Shown here piece after piece: positions 17,715 to 25,875 of a stretch of 46,869 nucleotides of DNA; the stretch's first letter is position 1; the number at the start of each line of letters is the position of its first letter. The stretch is from Anaerostipes sp. (GTDB taxonomy: Bacteria > Bacillota > Clostridia > Lachnospirales > Lachnospiraceae). The notes beneath the pieces were generated by a model. The model worked only from the letters and a program-made list of their open reading frames with translations. It did not search any database and was not told where the DNA came from. The stretch is from NCBI GenBank assembly GCA_028697725.1, contig JAQVEG010000019.1:1-46869 (forward strand), in the 5' to 3' direction. The translations under genes were made by a program, and so were the position numbers.

Positions 17715-17763
17715 TGTATAACTATACATTATTTATAATATGAGTTTTCTTAACAAAAGTCAA
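17715..17763 (-). promoter_or_regulatory. promoter of the three-kinase operon with downstream palindrome
   Basis: Minus-strand TTGACT (17758-17763), 17-bp spacer, TATTAT (17735-17740). Just downstream, near the expected transcript start, lies the inverted repeat TGTATA-ac-TATACA (17715-17728), a possible operator. The promoter is well formed; the operator is inferred. Confidence 0.6.
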
Positions 17764-17806
17764 TTTATTTCACCCTTTTTCCTCTTAAATAAATGTCCTA
17801 AATATT

Positions 17807-19171
17807 TTATAAACTAAACAAATCATTCAGTGCCTCGCTCATGGTTGGATGTGTAAATATTTGATCCCTAAGAACAATGTAATCACCATCCATATCCATT
17901 GCCAATTTTATGATATTAATCATCTCATAGGATTCTTCACAAAGAAGCATGGCTCCCAATATTTTATTTGTTTTTTCATCTACAACTGCCTTTAATAATC
18001 CCTGTGTATTTTGCAGCACTTGAGCCTTGGGAATCATGGCAGTTGGCATCTTCATGATTTTCACATCATAGCCTGCTTTTCTTGCCTCTGTTTCATTTAA
18101 TCCAACACGTGCATATGCAGGTGTAAGAAATACGCTATAAGGAACATTCCTACGTTTCTCTAGTGTATAGTTTCCTCCCTGTAACTGTGACCAGATAATT
18201 CGATAATCATCCAATGAAGTATAGGTAAATTGAAGTCCACCAGTTACATCCCCCATAGCAAAGATATGAGAAATATTAGTCTGCATTTTTTCATTGACCT
18301 TAATGGCTCCTCGCTTAGTCAATTGGATTCCTGCCTTTTCAACATGAAGTCCTTGCGTATTTGCCTTTCTTCCAGTGGCAATCAGCACTGCTTCTGCTTG
18401 TTGATAATATGTTTTTCCCTGCCTGCTATATTGAACCACTGCCTGCTTTTCTTCTGCAGTGACTTTTTCTATGGAAACACCTAGTATAAACTGTACTCCT
18501 TTTGCCTCTAATATCTCTTTGATTGCCTCTGCAATATCTCTGTCTTCTCTTCCAACAAAAGTCTCGCCATCCTGAAAAACAGTTACTTTTGCTCCAAATT
18601 CTGCATACATCGATGCAAATTCAAGCCCAATATAGCCGCCACCTATAATTGATAAATGCTCTGGAAGTTCTTCTAGATTCATCAATGTTTCACTGTTGTA
18701 TACAAAAGAGTTGTCTTGTATTCCTTCTATCTTTGGTTGTATCTGTGTCCCACCTGTATTTATGTAAATCTTGTCACCTTCCAGTATCTTCTTCCCTGTT
18801 GTACTTAAAACTTCGATTTGATGTTCTGATAAAAAGCTTGCCTCTCCATTTATAATGGTGACTTCTGGTAATTGATTTAGTTTTGCATAATTCTTTTCTC
18901 TTAAACTTTCTACCAATTGTTTCTTTTCCCGAACGGACTTTTTATACCACTCATATTTCTCTTGAAATGTTTGCAAATTCTTTGCTTTTCCTATGATTCC
19001 ATGATGTACAAGTGATTTTGAAGGTATGCAGCCTACATTTATACAGGTTCCCCCATACATCTTATCTGATTTTTCTATGAGTGCTACCTTTTTTCCTACA
19101 GATGCCAGTTTCCCTGCCAGTGTTTTTCCACCTTTTCCAAATCCTATAATAATTGCATCATATTTTTCCAT
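17807..19171 (-). CDS. rclA: RclA-like FAD/NAD(P) disulfide oxidoreductase
   Basis: A 454-aa flavoprotein of the pyridine nucleotide-disulfide family. It has an FAD-binding IIGFGKGGKTLAGKLA, the redox-active pair C43/C48 in GGTCINVGCIPSKS, an NAD(P)-binding GGGYIGLEFASMYAEFGA, the second FAD motif AMGDVTGGLQFTYTSLDDYRI, and the dimer end IFTHPTMSEALNDLF. From memory these blocks match E. coli RclA, the copper(II) reductase tied to hypochlorous acid resistance, better than mercuric reductase or lipoamide dehydrogenase (no HgR cysteine tail). It follows the Rrf2 gene by 14 bp and is probably co-transcribed. Function in oxidant defence is inference from family and context. Confidence 0.85.
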   Translation of the reverse strand: MEKYDAIIIGFGKGGKTLAGKLASVGKKVALIEKSDKMYGGTCINVGCIPSKSLVHHGIIGKAKNLQTFQEKYEWYKKSVREKKQLVESLREKNYAKLNQLPEVTIINGEASFLSEHQIEVLSTTGKKILEGDKIYINTGGTQIQPKIEGIQDNSFVYNSETLMNLEELPEHLSIIGGGYIGLEFASMYAEFGAKVTVFQDGETFVGREDRDIAEAIKEILEAKGVQFILGVSIEKVTAEEKQAVVQYSRQGKTYYQQAEAVLIATGRKANTQGLHVEKAGIQLTKRGAIKVNEKMQTNISHIFAMGDVTGGLQFTYTSLDDYRIIWSQLQGGNYTLEKRRNVPYSVFLTPAYARVGLNETEARKAGYDVKIMKMPTAMIPKAQVLQNTQGLLKAVVDEKTNKILGAMLLCEESYEMINIIKLAMDMDGDYIVLRDQIFTHPTMSEALNDLFSL

Positions 19172-19185
19172 TTCGTTGTCCTCCT

Positions 19186-19605
19186 TTATCCAAATATCCG
19201 TTGATCAATATCCTTAATCTTCGTTTGTTTTAATTGTTCCTTACACGCTAGATTCATTTGTTCGTAGATGTCATCCATGATTGCTGCCATTCCAGAAGCC
19301 ACTTGACAATCCATATCAATACTTCCAGATTTCCAGTTGACAGATACCGGAAGTTCCCTTATAGCCTCTAATATCTGACATAATGTTGTTTCCTCTGCCT
19401 GTTCTGGTAAATAATAACCACCCTCTAGTCCTTCTTTAGTCAATACCAAATCCGCTTTTTTTAACTTCGCCAATACCTTACGGATTCTTGCTGCATTGGT
19501 ACATACATTAGCGGCAATCTCCTCACTAGACAGCATAGACTGCTTATGATTCAGATATACCACTGCATGCACTGCAATTGTAAATTCTCCTGTCATGATT
19601 TCCAT
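19186..19605 (-). CDS. Rrf2-family transcriptional regulator
   Basis: A 139-aa winged-helix repressor. The N-terminal helix EFTIAVHAVVYL, recognition region EEIAANVCTNAARIRKVLAKL and wing LEGGYYLP are typical of Rrf2. Only one cysteine lies where IscR/NsrR carry their three-cysteine cluster motif, so an iron-sulfur cluster is unlikely; the protein resembles the YwnA/cysteine-sensing branch and could respond through its thiols (C in ANVC, TTLC, DMDC, NLAC). A second ATG three codons in is equally possible. It heads the operon with the RclA-like enzyme and probably binds the palindrome over its own promoter. Confidence 0.9.
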   Translation of the reverse strand: MEIMTGEFTIAVHAVVYLNHKQSMLSSEEIAANVCTNAARIRKVLAKLKKADLVLTKEGLEGGYYLPEQAEETTLCQILEAIRELPVSVNWKSGSIDMDCQVASGMAAIMDDIYEQMNLACKEQLKQTKIKDIDQRIFG

Positions 19606-19679
19606 TTCCCTTCTTTTCTAGTTCTTTCGTGTATGTGTTTCTGCCCTGTTGTTATCACTTTAAATCTGTATCTCGTTTT

Positions 19680-19726
19680 GTTACAGTTATTACTGTAACT
19701 ATATCGTGTACAGTTATATTTGTCAA
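19680..19726 (-). promoter_or_regulatory. strong promoter with Rrf2-type palindromic operator
   Basis: Minus-strand TTGACA (19721-19726), 17-bp spacer, TATAGT (19698-19703). Perfect 8-bp arms GTTACAGT (19680-19687) and ACTGTAAC (19692-19699) overlap the end of the -10 and the transcript start. A related half site, AACTGTAC, lies in the spacer. Position and symmetry fit autorepression by the adjacent Rrf2 protein. Confidence 0.78.
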
Positions 19727-19786
19727 TCTTTTATACATATGTTTAATTATTAAAATATAATTATAGATATCTGGAATAAAATTCGC

Positions 19787-19820
19787 AAAAAAATAAAGAG
19801 CTATGAATCTGCTCTTTATT
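19787..19820 (-). terminator. intrinsic terminator after the diguanylate cyclase gene
   Basis: Perfect 10-bp arms AATAAAGAGC (19792-19801) and GCTCTTTATT (19811-19820) with a 9-nt loop, followed on the minus strand by seven T residues. Confidence 0.85.
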
Positions 19821-19833
19821 CTATGATTATATT

Positions 19834-20931
19834 TTAAATTTCTTTTGATCTTATTTTATCCATGTACATCTTAAAATCGACATCTTTTAAACAATCTGTT
19901 ATATCCTCATGGATAGTTGAGTTATAATCCACATAAGCATTTGCAATGTAGCAATGTACAGGATACTTCCCTTTTATCTTTGTTAATTCTTCCAGCATTT
20001 CATTTCTAGCCTGCTCCACTCTCTCATGTGTACAATTCTGTACAATGACTGCAAACTCATCACCGCCGATGCGATAGGTTCTTCCATACTTTCCATATGT
20101 CTTTTGGATAATATCTGCACAATCTTTTAAATATTTATCCCCTACTGAATGTCCTAAGGTATCATTGACCTTCTTCAAATCATTTACATCACACTCTACC
20201 AGATATAAACCTTCCTTTGGCTGAAGCCTTGTCAAATCCAACTCAAAAATTGTTCGATTCCATACTCCTGTAACTGTATCATACTTAAATTGTAATTCCC
20301 GTAAAAACACATAATAAAGCAATTCCATAGATGCTACACTTGCCCATATAATTAATATCTTTGGAATCAATATCTGTATTCCTATCGTTACCATGGTAAC
20401 TACGAACATGGCTCTTAAATATCTCCGTTCAAGATTATCATACTCTTTTGCAAGCTCTGTATGTGCATATAATAATATTCCAAGTCCAAATATGCTTATC
20501 AATGTATTTACCAGAAAATGGTTTCCTCTGTGATAAAAACCTTGTGCATCAATGTAAAAAATCCAACCTGTCCAAATGCTGCAAATACACAATAATACTC
20601 CTATTCCAGCGGGAATCAATATCCATTTTTTATTGCGTTCTACCTTGTCACTATACAAAATTCCTGCGGCTACTGGCAATAAAAAAGTAATGGAAAACCC
20701 AAGGATATTTACAATGTAAGAAAGGATTCTAGTTTCAGGCACCCCATAGGTGTGCAGCACTACTGATGCTATTTCCAATAGAATAACAAATAATGTAAGA
20801 TACGCTACCATCAAATATTGCTTTGTCTTTTTCGTTGATAATATTTCATTTTGTTTTAAAAGGAATATTATAAAGCATAATTCAATGATGCCTAATAAAT
20901 CTCCACTAATAGATACCAAAATCTGATTCAT
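19834..20931 (-). CDS. membrane GGDEF diguanylate cyclase
   Basis: A 365-aa protein with about six or seven membrane helices in its first ~195 residues and a C-terminal GGDEF domain that would make cyclic di-GMP. The active site is intact (RIGGDEFAV), with the substrate-binding CDVNDLKKVNDTLGHSVGDKYL-type motif before it; no RxxD inhibitory site was seen five residues upstream. The membrane part resembles the 7TM sensor type found in Clostridia. The ATG at 20931 is preferred over an upstream GTG because TGGGGAACC gives a ribosome site. It has its own promoter and terminator, so it is monocistronic. The ligand is unknown. Confidence 0.9.
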   Translation of the reverse strand: MNQILVSISGDLLGIIELCFIIFLLKQNEILSTKKTKQYLMVAYLTLFVILLEIASVVLHTYGVPETRILSYIVNILGFSITFLLPVAAGILYSDKVERNKKWILIPAGIGVLLCICSIWTGWIFYIDAQGFYHRGNHFLVNTLISIFGLGILLYAHTELAKEYDNLERRYLRAMFVVTMVTIGIQILIPKILIIWASVASMELLYYVFLRELQFKYDTVTGVWNRTIFELDLTRLQPKEGLYLVECDVNDLKKVNDTLGHSVGDKYLKDCADIIQKTYGKYGRTYRIGGDEFAVIVQNCTHERVEQARNEMLEELTKIKGKYPVHCYIANAYVDYNSTIHEDITDCLKDVDFKMYMDKIRSKEI

Positions 20932-20972
20932 ACGGTTCCCCACACATCTTAATTCTTTGTCATGTTTTTAAC

Positions 20973-21001
20973 ATTATATCAAATTATGGTGCTATCATCA
21001 A
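20973..21001 (-). promoter_or_regulatory. promoter of the diguanylate cyclase gene
   Basis: Minus-strand TTGATG (20996-21001), 17-bp spacer and TATAAT (20973-20978), about 40 bp before the start codon. Confidence 0.65.
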
Positions 21002-21051
21002 GAATTCATAATTTCTAATCACCATTTACAAGTTCTATGACAACCGTTGAC

Positions 21052-22044
21052 TCATTTTAGGTATGTGCAAAAGAATTCATCCAACTTTTCAAAGGGAATC
21101 GCACCCTTCCCGCCACCATCATACAAATCCGTATGTACTGCATCTGGAATAATCAGCAGTTCTTTATTGTCTGACCATGGATTATCCTGAACCATGTTAG
21201 CATAGGCATCTTTTCCAAAATAGCTAGAATGTGCTTTCTCTCCATGCATTACAAGAACTGCACTGCGAATTTCATTGCTATATTGCAGAATTGGCTGATT
21301 AATGAAAGACATACACCCTGTTATGTTCCAGCCACCATTTGAATTCAAAGAGCGAGCATGATAACCACGATTTGTCTTATAATAGTCATAGTAATCCTTT
21401 ACAAAAAATGGAGCATCCTCTGGCAATGGATCTACAACACCTCCACCAAGTGCATAGTTGTCATTTTTATAATCAACAAGACGCTGCTCATTCATCGCCT
21501 GTTTTTTTCCATAGCGAGCATCTGCCGAATCCTCAGAGTCAAAATATCCCTTTGCATTTACACGCGTCATATCATACATAGTAGATGCCACCGTTGCCTT
21601 GATACGAGTATCCAAAGCTGCTGCATTTAGTGCCATTCCACCCCATCCACAGATTCCAATAATTCCGATTTTCTCAGGGTCTACCATTTCATTCAAAGAA
21701 AGAAAATCTACTGCTGCCTGAAAATCTTCTGTATTGATATCAGGGGATGCCATGTATCTTGGATTTCCACTGCTTTCTCCTGTAAAAGATGGGTCGAATG
21801 CAATTGTCAAAAATCCTCTTTCTGCCATAGTCTGTGCATAAAGACCTGACGATTGTTCCTTCACTGCACCAAAAGGTCCGCAGATTGCAATAGCAGGAAG
21901 CTTCCCTTCTGCACTTTTTGGTACGTACATATCTGCAGCAAGAGTAATCCCATAGCGATTGTGGAATGTTACCTTACTGTGATTCACTTTTTTCGATTTT
22001 TCAAATGTCTTATCCCATCCTGTATTTAAATTCAATTTTTCCAT
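21052..22044 (-). CDS. alpha/beta hydrolase (dienelactone hydrolase/YcjY-like)
   Basis: A 330-aa cytoplasmic hydrolase. The nucleophile elbow reads GICGWGG, with cysteine in place of serine, as in dienelactone hydrolases and YcjY-like enzymes; the oxyanion region ICGPFGAVKEQSSGLYAQ and the histidine in PDAVHTDLYD are also visible. Substrates of this branch are poorly known, and related genes often accompany stress or oxidoreductase loci. ATG at 22044 is chosen because AAAGGAT lies 7 nt upstream; a longer frame adds only six residues. No clear promoter or terminator was found around it. Confidence 0.85.
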   Translation of the reverse strand: MEKLNLNTGWDKTFEKSKKVNHSKVTFHNRYGITLAADMYVPKSAEGKLPAIAICGPFGAVKEQSSGLYAQTMAERGFLTIAFDPSFTGESSGNPRYMASPDINTEDFQAAVDFLSLNEMVDPEKIGIIGICGWGGMALNAAALDTRIKATVASTMYDMTRVNAKGYFDSEDSADARYGKKQAMNEQRLVDYKNDNYALGGGVVDPLPEDAPFFVKDYYDYYKTNRGYHARSLNSNGGWNITGCMSFINQPILQYSNEIRSAVLVMHGEKAHSSYFGKDAYANMVQDNPWSDNKELLIIPDAVHTDLYDGGGKGAIPFEKLDEFFCTYLK

Positions 22045-22257
22045 TTTAATATCCTTTCCCATAAATTATTACATACATTTGTTGTTTCCGAATCTACTAA
22101 TCCATTTTAGTTCACTCTCGCGATATTCGCCAATACCTTTTTTGTATGCTCTGATATACGTTTTATGCATTTCACAACATGTTGTATGCAATAAAGAATT
22201 GTGGAAAAGAATTGGTTATAGGTTGTAAGCTTCTTATCTGTCTCAATCTTTTTTGTA
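22045..22257. other. 213-bp intergenic stretch with no assignable gene
   Basis: AT-rich DNA between the hydrolase and the first flavodoxin-like gene. One minus-strand frame ends in HKTYIRAYKKGIGEYRESELKW before a stop and has a protein-like feel, but I could not name a family. No terminator hairpin is evident. Confidence 0.3.
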
Positions 22258-22950
22258 TTAGGTGTTATTCCTACTTGCATTGTGTGGGAATTGGGCTGCT
22301 TTGTAAGGCTGTACGTCGAGCTTTTCCTTGCAGCCAAGCTTTCTTGCAATGCGACCCATCATAAATTTGCTCAAATGACATCCAATCAGCTCATACTTTT
22401 GAATCTCCGCTTTTGAATAATGCTCCGGTCCCGCAAAAGCCTTCGTGTATTTCTCCGAAAAGCATCCAGCTTTGGCAAATTCCCGTCTAGCATCCTCAAA
22501 ATGCTCAAGGACGCTGCGGCTCATTTTCTCGGGCAGAAAGTTCACGCCGAACAACCCGCCCTTGGTGAGCGTTCCTGCGTAGTCGCAACCCAAATAACTG
22601 GGCAGCATCTCTACATAGGCTTTGGCACAGGCCGCCTGTATTGCTTCTTCAAATCCGCCTTGAATCAAAAAGGTGACCTTCGTGCCAGGTGCGGACTTCT
22701 TGGGCAATGATTGGAGAAACTCCAGCAAAATCCCCGGAACATTCTCTACGTACAACGGCAGTGCAAACAGAATTTGTTCCTTTGACGCAAAGGCATCTCT
22801 TGCATTTTTCCATTCGTCTCGTTTGGAGAGATGCCATAGTTCACTTGTGTTTCCCCTTGCTTCAAATCCCTTGCAAAAGGCAGCAATCACCATCTCAGTG
22901 TTGCTTTTGGCGGCTGTACGAGGTGAACAGTTGATGATTACAAGATTCAT
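22258..22950 (-). CDS. flavodoxin-fold NAD(P)H-dependent oxidoreductase-like protein
   Basis: A 230-aa protein that opens with a flavodoxin-like strand-loop (MNLVIINCSPRTAAKSNT), where the SPR.....S/N.T loop would bind FMN phosphate, and continues with FALPLYVENVPGILLEFLQ, the usual second flavin loop. The last ~60 residues (SKFMMGRIARKLGCKEKLD onward) are specific to a subset of these proteins. The start overlaps the upstream gene by 4 bp (ATGA), so the two are translationally coupled. This pair is clearly richer in G and C than flanking genes, suggesting arrival from another genome. Substrate unknown. Confidence 0.8.
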   Translation of the reverse strand: MNLVIINCSPRTAAKSNTEMVIAAFCKGFEARGNTSELWHLSKRDEWKNARDAFASKEQILFALPLYVENVPGILLEFLQSLPKKSAPGTKVTFLIQGGFEEAIQAACAKAYVEMLPSYLGCDYAGTLTKGGLFGVNFLPEKMSRSVLEHFEDARREFAKAGCFSEKYTKAFAGPEHYSKAEIQKYELIGCHLSKFMMGRIARKLGCKEKLDVQPYKAAQFPHNASRNNT

Positions 22951-23438
22951 GAAAACACCTCCTCTGCCTGCTCAATCGGAAAAGCACCCAGCGACACTCC
23001 ATTCATGTTCAGTGCCATGCGGACAAGCCAACGATTCACGTAGGCATCGTCCGCTTCGCCCTTGTAGAGCAGCCCAAATCGATAGTGCTTATCGTATCGG
23101 GGTACATGGCGCATCTCGCCGTTCACAACCTGCGTGTACATCGTTGCCAATGGCAACAGACGGTCAGCAAGATTCTTCATCCGATAATCGATAAATCCCA
23201 ATGCCGTTCCTGCCAGAAAAATCGTGGTATCATAAGCAAGATAGTCTTTTAAAAGTTCTGAGTAATCGTCCTTGATGGCACAGATTCCCGGTGTTTTGAG
23301 CCAGCAATCATTACATCCAAGACAAGGCAGCAAACGCATAGTCGTAGTTTCCCATACTTTGTCCGGCTTTAACAGTTGGATTGCCCTCTGTGCGACTTCC
23401 TCTTCCATAGGCAATACATTTACAATTAGTAAGCTCAT
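22947..23438 (-). CDS. flavodoxin-like oxidoreductase subunit
   Basis: A 163-aa protein with flavodoxin-fold features: MSLLIVNVLPMEEE at the start, the motif LPCLGCNDCWLKTPGICAIKDD with the CxGCxxCW pattern typical of iron-sulfur flavoprotein/NADPH-dependent FMN reductases, and a central FLAGTALGFIDYRMKNLADRL flavin loop. The expected N-terminal GSPR-type phosphate loop is degenerate, so FMN binding is uncertain and it may work as a partner of the downstream 230-aa protein. Strong ribosome site GAGGAGG. Same raised GC content as its neighbour. Confidence 0.78.
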   Translation of the reverse strand: MSLLIVNVLPMEEEVAQRAIQLLKPDKVWETTTMRLLPCLGCNDCWLKTPGICAIKDDYSELLKDYLAYDTTIFLAGTALGFIDYRMKNLADRLLPLATMYTQVVNGEMRHVPRYDKHYRFGLLYKGEADDAYVNRWLVRMALNMNGVSLGAFPIEQAEEVFS

Positions 23439-23475
23439 AACAAATCCTCCTCTTTAAATATACATACCTACGGAT

Positions 23476-23507
23476 GATTGGTGGTATCGTAACACCAAGA
23501 CCCAATC
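23476..23507. promoter_or_regulatory. inverted repeat upstream of the flavodoxin-like pair
   Basis: Arms GATTGG (23476-23481) and CCAATC (23502-23507), with inner TGGT (23482-23485) and ACCA (23494-23497). It lies about 40 bp before the start of the 163-aa gene and could be an operator or leader hairpin. No good promoter hexamers were found with it. Confidence 0.3.
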
Positions 23508-23549
23508 TGATACTAGTCTTATGTGGTAAAAGTTGCTCTGTAAACATAG

Positions 23550-23663
23550 TTACAGCCTCTCTTCTGCATTCGGAATTGCTTCATGAATGGCTTTTCGTAC
23601 CTGCATCAGATATATCTGTTGTTCTTCATCTTGAGCAGATATATATTCATCTATTGCTGATAT
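23550..23663 (-). pseudogene. remnant of a DUF1801 (YdhG-like) gene
   Basis: The minus strand encodes ISAIDEYISAQDEEQQIYLM then QVRKAIHEAIPNAEERL and a TAA at 23550-23552. This matches the N-terminal helices of DUF1801/YdhG proteins (pattern IDEYIA...VR..I....P.AEE), which are normally 110-150 aa and continue with a W.MP motif not found here. No start codon is in place. It fills most of the 305-bp gap between the flavodoxin-like pair and the RhuM gene; the rest of that gap holds nothing I can name. Confidence 0.7.
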
Positions 23664-23743
23664 TGTGTGAAAGGGGAGAATGGTACATTCTCACTGCTTA
23701 CTACTTCAACCCGTAAAATTACCGTCTCAACCCAATATAAACA

Positions 23744-24745
23744 TTATTTCTTTTTACTTTTTTCCTCTAATAGCTTGATGCTATCTAAATAATCCTTCTC
23801 AACACTACTAATCGTTCCGGCTTTATATTTCTTGTATTCTGTCTGAGCTTTATCCATAGCTTGCAGGTGACTAATTGTTCCATTTCCAGTCAGAAGATTT
23901 TCTCCTGTGGAAGTCAGTATTCCGTCTAAATGTTTTGCCCAATCAGCCATAGTCATTGAAATTTCACGTTCCGCCTGTCTCTCAGCAAAATCCAAATATC
24001 CTGAAACAAGCTGTCCCATAGCTCGTAGCTCTTTTTCATCCAGATAGTTCTTTGCAATCTTTGCTTCACGGAGCGTGGGTTGTTCCCCAGCGAAAGTCAT
24101 AAGTCCCATGAAATCTTTCTCTGCATCTGCACGGTGATAAATCACCTCTGCAGCCGTTTCGCCGGAAACTGCATAATGAATTTTATTCTGTACTCGTTTG
24201 AAAAATTGAATAGAAACTGCCGCTGTAGGATTATAGTCAACGCTGGTTGCATAAATTTCCAGGACTTGACGATAGAACACCTTTTCAGATGCCCGAATGT
24301 CACGTATTCTTTCCAGCAGTTCCTTGAAATATCCGCCACCGCCCAGCTCTTTCAAACGGTCATCATCCATTGCAAACCCTTTTTTGATATATTCCTTTAA
24401 GATGTTCGTTGCCCATATACGGAATTGCACACCTCGCTGGGATTTTACTCGATAGCCAACGGAGATGATAACATCCAGATTGTAAAATTTTGTTTTATAT
24501 TTTTTCCCATCAGCACCAGTTGTCAAGTATTCCTTGACAACTGAATCCCTGTCAAGTTCTCCATCCTTAAAAATATTATTTATATGCAGGCTAATATTCT
24601 GCTTAGTCGTTTGAAAAAGCTTTGACATTTCAGCCTGACTCAACCACACTGTTTCATCCTGCATAGTGACATCTATTTTTGTCAAACCGTCTTCGGTCTG
24701 ATAAATAAGAATTTCTCCATAATTGTCCACTGTATCATCCTCCAA
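23744..24745 (-). CDS. rhuM: RhuM-family protein
   Basis: A 333-aa protein of the RhuM family, first named from Salmonella pathogenicity island 3 and common in mobile or accessory DNA; biochemical function is not established. Visible blocks: TVWLSQAEMSKLFQTTKQNI, a helix-turn-helix-like N-terminus; YNLDVIISVGYRVKSQRGVQFRIWA; KGFAMDDDRLKE; and a C-terminal helical region (ELRAMGQLVSGYLDFAERQAER). Length is full for the family. It stands alone between redox genes and gene fragments, so it is likely an insertion. Related N-terminal folds occur in phage antirepressors, which suggests DNA binding. Confidence 0.88.
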   Translation of the reverse strand: MEDDTVDNYGEILIYQTEDGLTKIDVTMQDETVWLSQAEMSKLFQTTKQNISLHINNIFKDGELDRDSVVKEYLTTGADGKKYKTKFYNLDVIISVGYRVKSQRGVQFRIWATNILKEYIKKGFAMDDDRLKELGGGGYFKELLERIRDIRASEKVFYRQVLEIYATSVDYNPTAAVSIQFFKRVQNKIHYAVSGETAAEVIYHRADAEKDFMGLMTFAGEQPTLREAKIAKNYLDEKELRAMGQLVSGYLDFAERQAEREISMTMADWAKHLDGILTSTGENLLTGNGTISHLQAMDKAQTEYKKYKAGTISSVEKDYLDSIKLLEEKSKKK

Positions 24746-24771
24746 TTAATCAACCCATTTCCACTTGAGTA

Positions 24772-25776
24772 TTAGCTCTGTTGCCATTCCATCATTTTCT
24801 TTGCCCATAATGAGTCTTTCAAAATGGCTCTTCCAACACCAATCAAATCGGCTTTCCCTGTTATTAACAGTTCTTCTGCACTGTCTATGTCAGTAATTCC
24901 CCCAGTAAGGACAACTGGAATTGCTGCCTTTTTCTTGATTTGCTCAGTCATATCAGAAAAATATCCGGGGTCTTTGCTGTCTCGTATCATATACCCATTC
25001 ATTCCGCCTGAAACATCCAGTAAATCAATACCATAACTCTCAAGCAAAACTGCGGCAGCCACACTATCTTCAATTGTCGATCCACCTTCTGTGTAGTCAC
25101 ACCCACCAAGTCTTAATGCAACAAGAAAATCATTTCCCACTGTTTCTCTCACTGCCTGAATTATTTCATGATGAAGTTTTAATCTTCCTTCCATCGTAGC
25201 AACACCATACTCATCTTCTCTTTTATTTGTCAAAGGAGAATAGAACTGGTTCAAGAGATATCCATGAGCGGAATGAATCTCAACGCCATCAAATCCAGCT
25301 TTTTTCGCACGTCTGGCGGCGGCTGAAAAATCCTCTATTATTTGAGCTATCTGTTCTTTTGTCATTGCTTCTGGCAACTCACCATTTTTACCTGTTAATC
25401 CCTCATTCAAAACAGCACTGGCACTAATTGTTACCATACCTGTGACTTTCCTGCTTGCAGCACTTCCGGCATGGTTGATTTGTGCAATTACTTTCGTTCC
25501 ATTTTGATGAATCACTTGTACTAACTGTGCCAATCCCTCTATATCGCTATCCCGTGAAATTGACATCTGACCCGGATTTGCAATTCCTTGTGCATTCACA
25601 TAGCTATGCTCTGTTATGATTAATCCGATATACCCACCTGCCGATTTTTCAGAATAATAATTTAGAATTTTCTCATTTACCCTGCCATCCTTCGTGCTAG
25701 ATGTAGCCATCGGTGGCATTACCAAGCGATTTTTTAATTCAATTTGATTTATCCTAATTGGTTGTTGCATATACAT
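24772..25776 (-). CDS. NADH:flavin oxidoreductase (Old Yellow Enzyme family)
   Basis: A 334-aa single-domain FMN enzyme that reduces activated C=C bonds of enones and similar compounds. TIM-barrel landmarks are visible: LKNRLVMPPMATS near the N-terminus, the GQMSI strand, QINHAG, the catalytic pair in EIHSAHGYLLNQFYSP, RLGG, VLTGGI and the phosphate loop LIGVGRAIL. It lacks the C-terminal iron-sulfur/FAD extension of the BaiCD/2,4-dienoyl-CoA reductase type, so it must take electrons directly from NAD(P)H or a partner. GGAGG lies 11 nt before the ATG at 25776; an ATG two codons in is also possible. The RhuM gene follows after 26 bp. Confidence 0.92.
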   Translation of the reverse strand: MYMQQPIRINQIELKNRLVMPPMATSSTKDGRVNEKILNYYSEKSAGGYIGLIITEHSYVNAQGIANPGQMSISRDSDIEGLAQLVQVIHQNGTKVIAQINHAGSAASRKVTGMVTISASAVLNEGLTGKNGELPEAMTKEQIAQIIEDFSAAARRAKKAGFDGVEIHSAHGYLLNQFYSPLTNKREDEYGVATMEGRLKLHHEIIQAVRETVGNDFLVALRLGGCDYTEGGSTIEDSVAAAVLLESYGIDLLDVSGGMNGYMIRDSKDPGYFSDMTEQIKKKAAIPVVLTGGITDIDSAEELLITGKADLIGVGRAILKDSLWAKKMMEWQQS

Positions 25777-25875
25777 AATACATCAATCCTCCGTTTATCA
25801 ATTTTTCTTCATCGTACATATCCTTGGCAGTTCCTCCAAGAAATGCCGTCCGATTTTCTCTGCATCTGCTGCCCC

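Noticed and set aside
22107..22349. 80-aa frame ending before the hydrolase
   Set aside because: More than a third overlaps the end of the 230-aa flavodoxin-like gene in another frame, with no ribosome site or family resemblance.
22673..23194. 173-aa plus-strand open frame
   Set aside because: Antisense to the two overlapping flavodoxin-like genes; the open frame is a by-product of their higher GC content.
23311..23547. 78-aa frame between the flavodoxin-like gene and the DUF1801 remnant
   Set aside because: It runs deep into the 163-aa gene in the wrong frame; only its upstream part is intergenic and that part shows no protein family.
24080..24400. 106-aa plus-strand frame opposite the RhuM gene
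   Set aside because: Antisense to conserved RhuM blocks and without a ribosome site or known domain.
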